Source: a virus. Taken from it: a stretch of DNA of 58,981 bases. This document shows positions 19,038-27,209 of the stretch, in pieces. The stretch is taken from positions 1-58,981 of the IMG/VR virus record IMGVR_UViG_3300037189_019531. One strand, 5' to 3'. The notes beneath the pieces are model-generated. The model ran no database searches. It was not told the origin of the DNA and worked only from the letters and a program-made list of their open reading frames with translations. The first letter of the stretch is position 1; each line of letters starts with the position of its first letter. Position numbers and translations under genes: made by a program.

Positions 19038-20987
19038 TTATTTTTTTTCTGACGCTGTATATGATCTTGGGTTTACGTAAGTAAATGAATCAGCTATGCT
19101 TGAATCTCTAACCATTTCTCTTGACCAACCATCCATTAATGCAGGTGCTTTTATTTCAACAGTATGTTTAACTTCTTGTGGATTATTAGTATTAGCAGTT
19201 GTAGTTGCGTTAGCTTGTTTATCTTTTTTCATTTGAGCTTCTGCAGTATTGGCTAAGTTCACTCTATCGTTTTCATTTTTTGTTGCGTTAGCTGTTAAAC
19301 TTTTTAATCGAGCATCATTAGCGCCAATGAATTTTCTAACATCTTCACCTAAATCTTTCATCTTAACTTCACCTGAAGCTAATTTACCTTTTATCGCCCC
19401 AACAATATCTGTATCAACACCAAACGCAGCACTTAATGCTTTTCCAATACCCGCATCTGCCGTTTTACCCATTTCAAATCTTGCTCTTGCAACTAAGAAG
19501 CTAACATATCTTGTAATTTGTTTTACATCTGATGCTTGACTTGCAATAATTTGCTCAGGTGTTTTCTTTGCAAATTCATCTTGATTTTTTATTATCGCCT
19601 CACGTAATTGTTTGTTATCTCTAACTTGGTCTAAAGTGACTTTACCATTTTGAGCAATGTCTGCAAACATACTTCTCATTGATGTTCCTTGTAAATCAAT
19701 TGTCATCTTACCACCTTCCATTCTTGAGAGGTTAGTAATGAATTCTTCTTGTTCAGGTTTTAATCCTAAATTAATTAATTGATTTTTAGCAAATGCTCTT
19801 TCTTGGAATGCAATTGCTGTTTTAGTTAAATTCTCAACACTTTGTCCTGTCGCCTCAGCCATGTCTCTAACTCTTCTCATGTTAAGAGAGTTAATTTCAA
19901 ATTTACCTTGCTGCGCATTATATGTTGCTAAACCACCTGCTGCTTTTATAAATGCATCTTGTAATCCCTCAACATTATTTGTAGCCATATACATTAACTT
20001 AAGTGGGTCACCAAAATCACCAATAGCACCACCAATAACTTGTAATTTAGCAGAAAATTCTAATGCACCTTTAGGGTCCATAACTTTTTCAGCAATACTA
20101 AATGCACTACCTAATTCTGTTCTAAACTCAATGGCTTTTCTTGTCATTGCTGATAAACCTTCAACACCATTTTTAAAACCGTATTGATTTAATTTACCAA
20201 TATTTTCACCAATCATTCCCGTTACTTTTTGGGAATTCAAACCTAAGGTTAAAGCTTTTTGTCCTGCATCACCTATTGCTGTTGCTGCACTTACACCACC
20301 AATACCTACTTTTTCAAATTCAGGTAACATTGCTGTTAACTTTTCTAAGTTACCAACATATGCTTGTCCTACTTTTGCAAATAAATCAAATGATTCTTTG
20401 TTGTATAATAAAAATCTACCACTTTCAGAAACTAACTTTGTTGCGGCATTTGATAAATCTTCAAAACTTATTCCAAACCTTGTTAAACTAATATTTGATT
20501 GTGTTAATTCTTCTCTAAATTGTTTTGATAACTCACCTGTTAATCCTGTTTTTGTATTAACTTCAGTAATTAACGCACTTTGTTGTTGGTAGTATGTTTT
20601 AATGCCGTTAAAGGCTGATTCCATAATACCTTTGAACATGTCACCTGCACTTCTTAATTTACCTTCAGCTGTGAATACTTTATTGAATAAATCGTTTACC
20701 GTAACAAACTCATCCTTAGCGGTGGTCATTACGTTACTTTCTGATGCAGTAAAAGCTTCTTGAATACCCTTTACAACAACATTACCAATACTTCGTCCCT
20801 GTTCCTTAGCACCTGACCCTACATCGCTTTTTACATCACTATATGAATTAGTGCTACTTGCATTGCTATTATGGTTATTGAAAATAGTCTCTAACTTTGA
20901 ATGATCCTCATTTGGATAAGCATCTTTCAAATCCTTAAGACTCATTTTTGGATTCTTTCCTAAATATTCTAACGGTGTTAGTCCCAT
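19038..20987 (-). CDS. 29: Tail tape measure protein
   Basis: A 649-residue, mostly helical protein that would set tail length and be ejected ahead of the DNA. It has long amphipathic helices, Gly/Ala-rich segments (GVSAATAIGDAGQKALTLG, IGGAIGDFG) and few cysteines, as in tape measures. T4 gp29 has 590 residues, so a tail slightly longer than that of T4 is predicted. The gene follows the tail chaperone ORFs and precedes the baseplate genes, exactly the tape-measure position. There is no long hydrophobic transmembrane segment, though a weakly hydrophobic part occurs near residues 225-260. The start is the ATG at 20987, directly behind a CCTATTTATATA motif. The function is from position and composition rather than from a catalytic motif. 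Confidence 0.8.
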   Translation of the reverse strand: MGLTPLEYLGKNPKMSLKDLKDAYPNEDHSKLETIFNNHNSNASSTNSYSDVKSDVGSGAKEQGRSIGNVVVKGIQEAFTASESNVMTTAKDEFVTVNDLFNKVFTAEGKLRSAGDMFKGIMESAFNGIKTYYQQQSALITEVNTKTGLTGELSKQFREELTQSNISLTRFGISFEDLSNAATKLVSESGRFLLYNKESFDLFAKVGQAYVGNLEKLTAMLPEFEKVGIGGVSAATAIGDAGQKALTLGLNSQKVTGMIGENIGKLNQYGFKNGVEGLSAMTRKAIEFRTELGSAFSIAEKVMDPKGALEFSAKLQVIGGAIGDFGDPLKLMYMATNNVEGLQDAFIKAAGGLATYNAQQGKFEINSLNMRRVRDMAEATGQSVENLTKTAIAFQERAFAKNQLINLGLKPEQEEFITNLSRMEGGKMTIDLQGTSMRSMFADIAQNGKVTLDQVRDNKQLREAIIKNQDEFAKKTPEQIIASQASDVKQITRYVSFLVARARFEMGKTADAGIGKALSAAFGVDTDIVGAIKGKLASGEVKMKDLGEDVRKFIGANDARLKSLTANATKNENDRVNLANTAEAQMKKDKQANATTTANTNNPQEVKHTVEIKAPALMDGWSREMVRDSSIADSFTYVNPRSYTASEKK

Positions 20988-20989
20988 AG

Positions 20990-21001
20990 TATATAAATAG
21001 G
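20990..21001 (-). promoter_or_regulatory. Late-type A/T motif before the tape measure gene
   Basis: Minus strand CCTATTTATATA, followed by CT and the ATG. The identical 17 bases CCTATTTATATACTATG occur on the plus strand before the gene at 50278. Confidence 0.5.
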
Positions 21002-21226
21002 TTATTTGTTATTTTCTTCTTCCATCTCAATGATATATTGGATGTAATATCTCCTTACATATACAGGCATAGTAAGGACATCACCATAAGTGAATCCTCT
21101 TTTGACTAAAAATAAAATCTCGGTAAGTTGGTCTTTTTTATAATCCGTAGAAAGGACGAAAAAATTCCACCCCGAATCCAATATTAAATTGGACTTCTTC
21201 TCCTGACGGGGTTGTTGTTTTTTGGG
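21002..21226 (-). CDS. Start-less ORF, probable frameshifted C-terminus of the tail assembly chaperone
   Basis: This frame is open from just after a stop at 21229-21227 to the TAA at 21002 and overlaps the 3' end of the gp26-like gene in the +1 frame. Downstream of the overlap it encodes DYKKDQLTEILFLVKR, then GFTYGDVLTMPVYVRRYYI, a sequence of the kind found in small tail assembly chaperone partners located just before tape measures. Its only ATG codons lie inside or after this conserved block, so ordinary initiation would truncate it. One TTG at 21181-21179 could start a 59-residue product. The simpler reading is a +1 (or -2) programmed frameshift out of the gp26-like gene. Plausible slip points in the upstream frame are GGG-G at 21173-21170 and TTT-TTT-C at 21164-21158, where tRNA-Phe could re-pair with TTC. 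Confidence 0.65.
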   Translation of the reverse strand, partial: PKKQQPRQEKKSNLILDSGWNFFVLSTDYKKDQLTEILFLVKRGFTYGDVLTMPVYVRRYYIQYIIEMEEENNK

Positions 21227-21887
21227 TTAAATCAAGACCTGGTTTCTTTTCTTGTGTATATTTTCTAAAATCTTGGGAATCTTTAATTGGTAAACTTTCG
21301 ATGAAATGTCTGATAGACATTGGGTCTCTATTACCTCTAACCGATTTAATCATCATTTCCATTCTTTTTGTGATAATTGGTGCAGCACCATTACCATTCC
21401 AACTTTTTTGAATTTGGTCTAATTCTAATTCTTGTTTTTGATTAACAAATACAAATGTTACATCGGCACCACTTTTTGGCATTGTATACGAATACTCACC
21501 ATTTGAGTCAGCTACTAAATCAAATTTCTTATATGATAACGAACTTAAATCAACTTCAACATCAAAAGACTCATTTGTTTTTGGGTCAGTTAACGATACT
21601 TTATATTCAGTTCCAAATGCAGTATTTCTTAAAAAGATTAAAATAGCTTGTCTATCCTCATCAACTAAATCTTCAACATCAATATCTTTATCTACTACTT
21701 TTCTTTTAAGAATTTCGGTAACGATTTGATTGGTCTGTGTTAAGTTGGGTGCAGCTAATATATTTTCGTCAGAGGCGGTCAAATAAGCCACTTTAACGGA
21801 CTTTTTCTTATTTGGGTAGTAAATCCCCATACTAGGTAATTCAACTACGTCATATGCAATTGTTGGGTCAATATATTGATTGTTCAT
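21138..21887 (-). CDS. 26: gp26-like tail/baseplate assembly protein (chaperone position)
   Basis: A 249-residue protein of the gp26-like family. The N-terminus VELPSMGIYYPNKKKSVKV followed by LTASDENILAAPN, the central VEDLVDEDRQAILIFLRNTAFG and the later YKVSLTDPKTNESFDVEVDL are typical of this family, in which members act in hub assembly or as tail assembly chaperones. It lies between tube (gp19) and tape measure genes, the position of lambda gpG/GT-type chaperones that bind the tape measure during tail assembly. Consistent with that, a second ORF overlaps its 3' end in the +1 frame. A terminator separates it from the upstream tube gene, so it may be expressed at a lower level than the tube protein. 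Confidence 0.72.
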   Translation of the reverse strand: MNNQYIDPTIAYDVVELPSMGIYYPNKKKSVKVAYLTASDENILAAPNLTQTNQIVTEILKRKVVDKDIDVEDLVDEDRQAILIFLRNTAFGTEYKVSLTDPKTNESFDVEVDLSSLSYKKFDLVADSNGEYSYTMPKSGADVTFVFVNQKQELELDQIQKSWNGNGAAPIITKRMEMMIKSVRGNRDPMSIRHFIESLPIKDSQDFRKYTQEKKPGLDLTQKTTTPSGEEVQFNIGFGVEFFRPFYGL

Positions 21888-21931
21888 ATTGTAAGTTTAT
21901 ACTATAACTACAAGAAAGTAAAGATTTTAAA

Positions 21932-21966
21932 TAAAAAAAACCGGTATCCATTTCTGAAATACCGGT
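21932..21966 (-). terminator. Rho-independent terminator downstream of the tail tube gene
   Basis: Minus strand: perfect 8-bp stem ACCGGTAT / ATACCGGT with an 11-base loop, followed by eight T residues. It lies 26 bases after the gp19 stop codon and would limit read-through from the abundant tube message into the chaperone gene. Confidence 0.85.
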
Positions 21967-21991
21967 CTTTACATATGAAAAAAATGTAATA

Positions 21992-22480
21992 TTAATAAAC
22001 TTGAATACATCTATCCATTCTCAAACTACAATCGATTGTCGCTAAATCATCTCTTGAGTAATCTAAATCACCGAAGTTTAAGTTAGTTAAGAAACATCCT
22101 TGTAAAATCCATTTCTCAACAACAACTCCTGTTGGGTCTAACATTTCTAATTCCACATCTTTTTTGTATCCAGCTGCATAACCCATTCTACCTGTTACTG
22201 ATTCTGCATGTAAACGGAACCATTCCATTAAAGCTTGAGATGCTGAAGGACCGATTGGGTCTCTAAATGTTACTTTGATTTCTTCCCATTCAAATTGTCC
22301 TGCTACGTAAGACTTCGTATTCAAAAATGGTATTTCTACTGATTTGATTTTAGCTGTTGGTCTTGCCGTAGAAGCGATATACCATTCATTGATACCCAAG
22401 GAAGAAGGAAATCTTAGGATAAATCGATTTTTACGTTTCGGTTCAAATGGAACCGGCATCTTCATTAATAAATCTGCCAT
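21992..22480 (-). CDS. 19: Tail tube protein (T4 gp19 type)
   Basis: A 162-residue major tail tube subunit, matching T4 gp19 (163) in length. Family signatures include the start with PVPFEPKRKNRFILRFPSS, the IPFLNTKSYVAG loop, FEWEEIKVTFRDPIGPSA and the ending FGDLDYSRDDLATIDCSLR, which in this family forms the beta barrel that stacks into the hexameric tube inside the sheath. It is transcribed from its own region: a 338-base intergenic stretch upstream contains a GATATATTTATAAG motif, and a strong terminator lies just downstream. This monocistronic arrangement fits a protein needed in high copy number. Assignment is firm. Confidence 0.92.
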   Translation of the reverse strand: MADLLMKMPVPFEPKRKNRFILRFPSSLGINEWYIASTARPTAKIKSVEIPFLNTKSYVAGQFEWEEIKVTFRDPIGPSASQALMEWFRLHAESVTGRMGYAAGYKKDVELEMLDPTGVVVEKWILQGCFLTNLNFGDLDYSRDDLATIDCSLRMDRCIQVY

Positions 22481-22516
22481 ATTGTGTTAGTTAAATTTAA
22501 TGTGTTATTTTGCTTT

Positions 22517-22530
22517 CTTATAAATATATC
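22517..22530 (-). promoter_or_regulatory. Late-type A/T motif before the tail tube gene
   Basis: The minus strand reads GATATATTTATAAG, 36 bases before the ATG at 22480. It is the only such motif in the long intergenic region and is bracketed by terminators at 22764-22792 and 21932-21966. Confidence 0.5.
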
Positions 22531-22608
22531 GGTATTGGAAATAATTTTTTTTTAAAGAAAATCTTGGTATTTCTTGTTTTTGTCAATTTTTTTTCGTAGT
22601 TTTTTACA

Positions 22609-22756
22609 CCAGTATACTAGTTCCAGAATAAATAAATATAAAATCTTTAATTAAATATAAATAATATATAAGGTACCAGAATATAAGTTCTAGTATCTAG
22701 TTCCAGTATACTGGGTAAGGTAAATCAAATATTTGGATACAGGTTCCATGTGGAAC
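22609..22756. repeat. Non-coding interval with repeated and palindromic elements
   Basis: The 338-base gap between sheath and tube genes (22481-22818) contains no plausible gene. CTAGTTCCAG occurs at 22617-22626 and 22697-22706. CCAGTATACTAG (22609-22620) and the perfect palindrome CCAGTATACTGG (22703-22714) are near copies. GGTACCAGAATATAAGTTC lies between them, and an inverted repeat GTTCCA-TG-TGGAAC lies at 22743-22756. The elements share GTTCCA and CCAGTATAC cores. They could bind a regulator or form RNA structure; the function is unknown. Confidence 0.6.
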
Positions 22757-22763
22757 ATTCAAT

Positions 22764-22792
22764 AAAAAAAGGAGATGTTTTTAGCATCCCCT
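22764..22792 (-). terminator. Rho-independent terminator of the tail sheath gene
   Basis: Minus strand: AGGGGATG pairs with CATCTCCT (8 bp, one G-U), seven-base loop, followed by seven T residues. It lies 26 bases after the sheath stop codon. Confidence 0.8.
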
Positions 22793-22818
22793 TTTCTATT
22801 TTTATATCTCCTTTTAGA

Positions 22819-25677
22819 TTAGATATTTTCAAATGAAGCTCCTGTTGGAGTAATTACAAATTCCAAATCAATAAATTCAAGAGAACGAGTAGGCTTAACG
22901 TAAATTTTACCTCTCAATGTATTTGCATCGATATCTTCTGGGTCGTTAGACACAGTTACTTTGAATTCATACAAACCTCTTTCTTTCTTAATTGATTCCA
23001 AGATAGGGTTTACCAATCTTAAGAATTCTTGTCTTACTTGGTCATCGTTTTGTTCAAACAATAATCTTACAGCAACAGCAGAGATTAACTTTCTTGCTCT
23101 TAACAATAATCTTCTTACGTTGATTCTGTCCAAAGCAGATTCTCTAACTTGTAACGTTTTGTTACCCCAAATAATGGTACCGGTATCTGAGAATGTTGCA
23201 ATTGGGTTAATTCTGTTTTTGTATAATGTATCTCTATCATCAAGTGTTAATTTCTTGTAAGCTTTGATTGCATTAACCAAACCTCTTGAATAACCTGCAG
23301 GTGCAAACCAAGGATAAGCTACATTATCTGTTAAAGCAATGTTCTTAACTACTTCACCTGTTGGTGGAAGATAGATTTGAGTTGCATTGTCAGTGTCTCT
23401 TACTTGAATCCAAGGCCAATATGTTGCTGAGTAGTTAGAATCAATATTTGATAATTCTAAATCACCAACTACACCATCAACTTCTTGTTGTGAGTTAGGA
23501 CCTGGAGCACCAATAATGTATAATGAGTCAGCTCTATCATTTTCAACCATATCAATTGCTTGACTAACTAATGAACTATGGTCAATGAAATTGATACCAG
23601 GAGTTGCAAATAAGTTAATGTCAATTGCTTCAGGATTAGAATATGTTTGAATACCTGCTAAGTAAGCATAATAATCTGAGTTACCATAATCAGCATTGAA
23701 TACACCGCCATTGTTAGTGTTACCTGAAATGTAAGTGTGTTTACCGTAGATGTAACCATCTCCAGTTGTTCTTGTGCTTCTGTAGATATCCCAACCATCA
23801 AAACCACCACATACTGCGAAAGTAAATTTACGGTAATTAATGTTTGTTAATTTGTTATTAGCGTCACCTGTTTGACCTTCTAAATCATAACCTGTTGTTT
23901 GATAAACTTGTTTACTCTGTGTATCAACAATTGAAGATGCGTTAGTTGAAAGGTGGAAACCATAAGTTGAACTACTTGCGCCGTATCCTTTATATTTGAA
24001 TAAATCTTCATCATATTTGAATCCAGATTGTGTAGATAAACCTAAAGTTACTCTTCTTACTTTGTCACCATCAGACATTTTAACACTACCATCAGCATTG
24101 TAGTATACTGTTTCACCTGCATCAAAATAGTTTGTTTTATATAAAACATTACCTAAAGTATTGTCACTACCAAACGCGCTATTGTTTACGAAACCTTTGA
24201 AACCTGCAGGGAATGCATCTGTTGGTGCACCGTCTGCCATTACTAATGTAATGTATTTTGAATTTAATGGATATTCACCATCTGATGTTCCGACTTTTCT
24301 TGCGATGTAACCCGGTAAATCAGGATTCATTGAACATCTTGTAAATTTCTCTAATACTACTTGATTATCATCAGTATCGTAGAAATCACGAAGAACCATA
24401 TCAAATTCACCTGTTTCAATGTTAATGTTTTGAATTTGTATTTTTAATTGGAAGTTAGCTGCTTCACCATCCGCAATTGTTTGAACTGAGAATAATTCGT
24501 CAACTTTATTACCTCTAACTTCAGATACAACCATATTTGACATTGTAGTATCCCAAGGTTGTTTGAAATCATCACCTTCAAGATTGTAAACTTCAACTAA
24601 ACTTAAACCTTTGATAAACCCTTGATTATAAGCGTTTAATAATAAGTTAGGATAAACTTCATGAACATATAACGGATGACCGCTGTAGTCTTTATCAAAT
24701 ACACCTGTTCCTAAAACTTTAGTGATGTATTTTGTAGAAGTTGTATCTAATGAACATGTGAATGATTTAACACCACCTGTATGTCCTGTTACATTTATTG
24801 AAAACTCCGCCAATGGGTTTGTTTGAATACCACTAACATCAGCTAATTGGAAGCTTGTGTCACCAGTTACTTCTAACACTAAATTTTGGTGAGTATCGTA
24901 ATGACCTCTTGATCTTAAAGCTGCAACAGTAATACCATCATAATCGGCATTAACTTCAGCAGCATATACATATCTTGTCACATCAAACCATCCGCCTACA
25001 TTCCATACAAATAAATAAGAATAAACTGCGTCAGTTCCATTATTCCATACATTATACCAATTCTTATTGTTATATGCACTGAATGGAGATAATAATTTAC
25101 TTCCACCAGGAACGTCTGTATCAGGAATTGCACCGATTTGGAACCATGCACCTGTTGAAGGATGTTGTGTATTTCCGCTATAGTTCTTTTCAATATATGC
25201 TGCAACAGAGTTCACACCGTCAACTGATGTGTGAGCGTTTAATGCTGAGTAGAAACTACTATTTGTCATACCTGTATGCGCATCAGGGTCCATAGTAGAA
25301 GCACTATGTGTGAATGATGCTAAATTAACAACCATTCCACCGATTGTTTGAATACCGAATGTTTTATATGGTAGGTAACCAGTTTTACCCAATATTCTTG
25401 TTACGAATAATTGGTTTGATTCTTGTAAATAAGCCTTAGCTACATAAGGTAGTTCATACTTTGGTGCTCCCGAACCATCCTTTTCAGGAGATGTTGTTCC
25501 GAAATATGTTTTGAATTCGTCATAACTTCCGATTAAAATTGGTTCAAATGCAGGACCTTTCAGGGTCTCACCAACCAATCCTAAAGTAGTTACACCTACG
25601 CTCTGAGCTACGAATGTTAAATCCTTCTCTGATGTGTAAACACCCGGAGAAACGAATACTTTGTTTGAATTTGCCAT
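22819..25677 (-). CDS. 18: Contractile tail sheath protein (T4 gp18 type)
   Basis: A 952-residue tail sheath subunit, far longer than T4 gp18 (659). The N-terminus VFVSPGVYTSEKDLTFVA and GLVGETLKGPAFEPI are classic sheath features. The conserved C-terminal core is also present: YPWFAPAGYSRG, INPIATFSDTGTIIWGNKTL, INVRRLLLRARK and the final strand LEFIDLEFVITP. This core forms the inner sheath layer and the handshake arms that drive contraction. The extra length lies in the middle (about residues 100-600), likely as additional surface domains rich in Gly, Asn and Tyr. The gene is flanked by its own upstream late motif and its own terminator, giving a monocistronic high-level transcript. Confidence 0.92.
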   Translation of the reverse strand: MANSNKVFVSPGVYTSEKDLTFVAQSVGVTTLGLVGETLKGPAFEPILIGSYDEFKTYFGTTSPEKDGSGAPKYELPYVAKAYLQESNQLFVTRILGKTGYLPYKTFGIQTIGGMVVNLASFTHSASTMDPDAHTGMTNSSFYSALNAHTSVDGVNSVAAYIEKNYSGNTQHPSTGAWFQIGAIPDTDVPGGSKLLSPFSAYNNKNWYNVWNNGTDAVYSYLFVWNVGGWFDVTRYVYAAEVNADYDGITVAALRSRGHYDTHQNLVLEVTGDTSFQLADVSGIQTNPLAEFSINVTGHTGGVKSFTCSLDTTSTKYITKVLGTGVFDKDYSGHPLYVHEVYPNLLLNAYNQGFIKGLSLVEVYNLEGDDFKQPWDTTMSNMVVSEVRGNKVDELFSVQTIADGEAANFQLKIQIQNINIETGEFDMVLRDFYDTDDNQVVLEKFTRCSMNPDLPGYIARKVGTSDGEYPLNSKYITLVMADGAPTDAFPAGFKGFVNNSAFGSDNTLGNVLYKTNYFDAGETVYYNADGSVKMSDGDKVRRVTLGLSTQSGFKYDEDLFKYKGYGASSSTYGFHLSTNASSIVDTQSKQVYQTTGYDLEGQTGDANNKLTNINYRKFTFAVCGGFDGWDIYRSTRTTGDGYIYGKHTYISGNTNNGGVFNADYGNSDYYAYLAGIQTYSNPEAIDINLFATPGINFIDHSSLVSQAIDMVENDRADSLYIIGAPGPNSQQEVDGVVGDLELSNIDSNYSATYWPWIQVRDTDNATQIYLPPTGEVVKNIALTDNVAYPWFAPAGYSRGLVNAIKAYKKLTLDDRDTLYKNRINPIATFSDTGTIIWGNKTLQVRESALDRINVRRLLLRARKLISAVAVRLLFEQNDDQVRQEFLRLVNPILESIKKERGLYEFKVTVSNDPEDIDANTLRGKIYVKPTRSLEFIDLEFVITPTGASFENI

Positions 25678-25720
25678 CTAAATTGTGTTTGAGTAGATTT
25701 TTTTTATTAGTTTATTATAA

Positions 25721-25735
25721 ATATCTTTGTTTTTA
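25721..25735 (-). promoter_or_regulatory. Late-type A/T motif before the sheath gene
   Basis: Minus strand GATATTTATAATAAA, about 44 bases before the ATG at 25677. This leader is longer than at the other late motifs. Confidence 0.5.
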
Positions 25736-25760
25736 TCAAAGATTTCCCAAGTTTTTTTAA

Positions 25761-25790
25761 AAAGATAGTTATTTATCTAAAACTATCTTT
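25761..25790. promoter_or_regulatory. 10-bp inverted repeat, possible operator
   Basis: AAAGATAGTT and AACTATCTTT are perfect inverted repeats separated by ten bases and end four bases before the ATG of the small RHH-like gene at 25795. The site lies in the divergent gap to the sheath gene. It could be an operator for that protein or a translational hairpin. Confidence 0.5.
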
Positions 25791-25794
25791 CATT

Positions 25795-25950
25795 ATGGAA
25801 AACAAACAGAAAAACGTAAAAATTAGTGAAAAACACCATGAAATGCTTAAAAACCATTGTGATAAGAATGGTTTAAAAATTTATAAAGTTTTGGAAAAAT
25901 TTATTGAAGATTACTGCAAACCTAAAAAGAAGGACATATATGGTGAATAA
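25795..25950 (+). CDS. Small ribbon-helix-helix-like DNA-binding protein
   Basis: A 51-residue plus-strand gene inserted between minus-strand genes. After a basic start, NVKISEKHHEMLKNHCDKNG would be a short beta strand and first helix, and KIYKVLEKFIEDYCK a second helix, the size and order of MetJ/Arc-type ribbon-helix-helix regulators. The tail is basic (KPKKKD). RHH proteins bind DNA as dimers and often control their own promoter, and a perfect inverted repeat lies directly upstream. It is the only plus-strand gene within 25 kb of minus-strand tail genes. The fold is inferred from secondary-structure pattern only; a short unrelated protein is possible. Confidence 0.6.
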   Translation: MENKQKNVKISEKHHEMLKNHCDKNGLKIYKVLEKFIEDYCKPKKKDIYGE

Positions 25951-25976
25951 TTGCACCACATAAATGAAGGGATATA

Positions 25977-27206
25977 TTAATACAAATAAGTAATACCTAT
26001 TTTAGAATTCATTACTGGTGCACCAACTAATGTTATTTCATGTAAACCAGTTATATTGAATCCTAATCCCTCCTCTTCCACAAGACCATTTATATCTAAA
26101 GAAACAACACTTTCAATAGCTTGAGTCACACTAAAGGTTAGTGAACCTGTATATTCATAATATTCCGTTGTTACTTGTATCAGTTTACCATAATTGTCAA
26201 TGATGACGTTATTTTTACCTTTATAATACTTGATGGTTATAATACTACCTTCATATGGCGCCGATTCAAACGATATTTTAGAAGTTCCTTGTATGTGATA
26301 ATAATCAACATTTCTTTCTTGTAATAGACCATTTATCGATACGCTAAACAACGCACCAATACTTTCACCAACACTAAATTGAGTTTGCATACCATCTCCT
26401 GTAAAATTTACCACAGTTATGTCGACAGCTTTGCTTAAATATTTTTTTGAGAAGTTATTACTTTTTATAAATTCATTTAAAAGGAAAAATCTACTAACTG
26501 CGGGTGATACCTCAAATTCTTCACTATCAATTAAGAAGCCCATCATTGTAAATTTATAATTTTGAACATAAAATCTACGGCCATCTAACGTATCCATTGG
26601 GGTATTGTCGTCTATACTCTCTAATTGAATAGGTATATAATGTCCTTTTATTGTTGTATAATCTTGTCTTGATGCAAATCTTTGTAAAACAATTTTATTA
26701 AATCGATTCAAATCTCTAAACTTATTACAAACAATTGTGATTTCATATGAAATATCTACAGGAACGGGTTGAGGTATTTTATATATGTCCGCACCCATTT
26801 GTGTTCCGTCCCAAGTTGGAACTGAAGCATAATAGAATTGATGTCTATCAGGTATAGTTCTTTGAACTGCAGGATGTGTTCCCGGTTGAACATCGGGTTT
26901 TCTAATTGTAACAATAAAAGGTAATTTAACATTACCATCTTCATCAGTGAACTCCCAATTTTGTGAAAACTCACCCCATCTTTGAACTGTTAGAATTTTA
27001 TCAATAACAGGTATTTTTTTACCTTCAGAAATAACCACAAAATTCTTTTTAACATATTCTAACATTCCTTTATCCAAATCATCGTGTAAAATGGAATCAG
27101 GTAAAAAAGTATCTGATTTAGTTATATCATCCAAAAGCTCTTGTCTTCTGGCCGTTAGTTCGTTTTCTTGATATAATTTAATATTTTTTTTTCTTGGTAA
27201 TGGCAT
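25977..27206 (-). CDS. Tail terminator / sheath-stabiliser-like protein with duplicated C-terminal domain
   Basis: A 409-residue virion protein. Residues ~60-245 (LTVQRWGEFSQNW, VPVDISYEITIVCNKFRDLN, FVQNYKF-type strand, SEEFEVSPAVSRFFLLNEF) look like the tail-completion family to which T4 gp15 belongs, which caps the tube and sheath and joins the head. Residues ~262-328 and ~342-408 are two copies of one small beta domain, each with a central INGL (SINGLLQE, DINGLVEE) and a closing hydrophobic strand (ITIKYYKG, IGITYLY). The gene lies four bases downstream of the gp14-like neck gene, consistent with a connector role. T4 gp15 has 272 residues, so the repeats are the addition. The gp15 assignment is moderate. 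Confidence 0.6.
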   Translation of the reverse strand: MPLPRKKNIKLYQENELTARRQELLDDITKSDTFLPDSILHDDLDKGMLEYVKKNFVVISEGKKIPVIDKILTVQRWGEFSQNWEFTDEDGNVKLPFIVTIRKPDVQPGTHPAVQRTIPDRHQFYYASVPTWDGTQMGADIYKIPQPVPVDISYEITIVCNKFRDLNRFNKIVLQRFASRQDYTTIKGHYIPIQLESIDDNTPMDTLDGRRFYVQNYKFTMMGFLIDSEEFEVSPAVSRFFLLNEFIKSNNFSKKYLSKAVDITVVNFTGDGMQTQFSVGESIGALFSVSINGLLQERNVDYYHIQGTSKISFESAPYEGSIITIKYYKGKNNVIIDNYGKLIQVTTEYYEYTGSLTFSVTQAIESVVSLDINGLVEEEGLGFNITGLHEITLVGAPVMNSKIGITYLY

Positions 27207-27209
27207 ATA

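Noticed and set aside
24996-25205. A 69-codon minus-strand frame inside the sheath gene
   Set aside because: It is an alternative frame of the sheath's variable middle region and has no promoter or start support.
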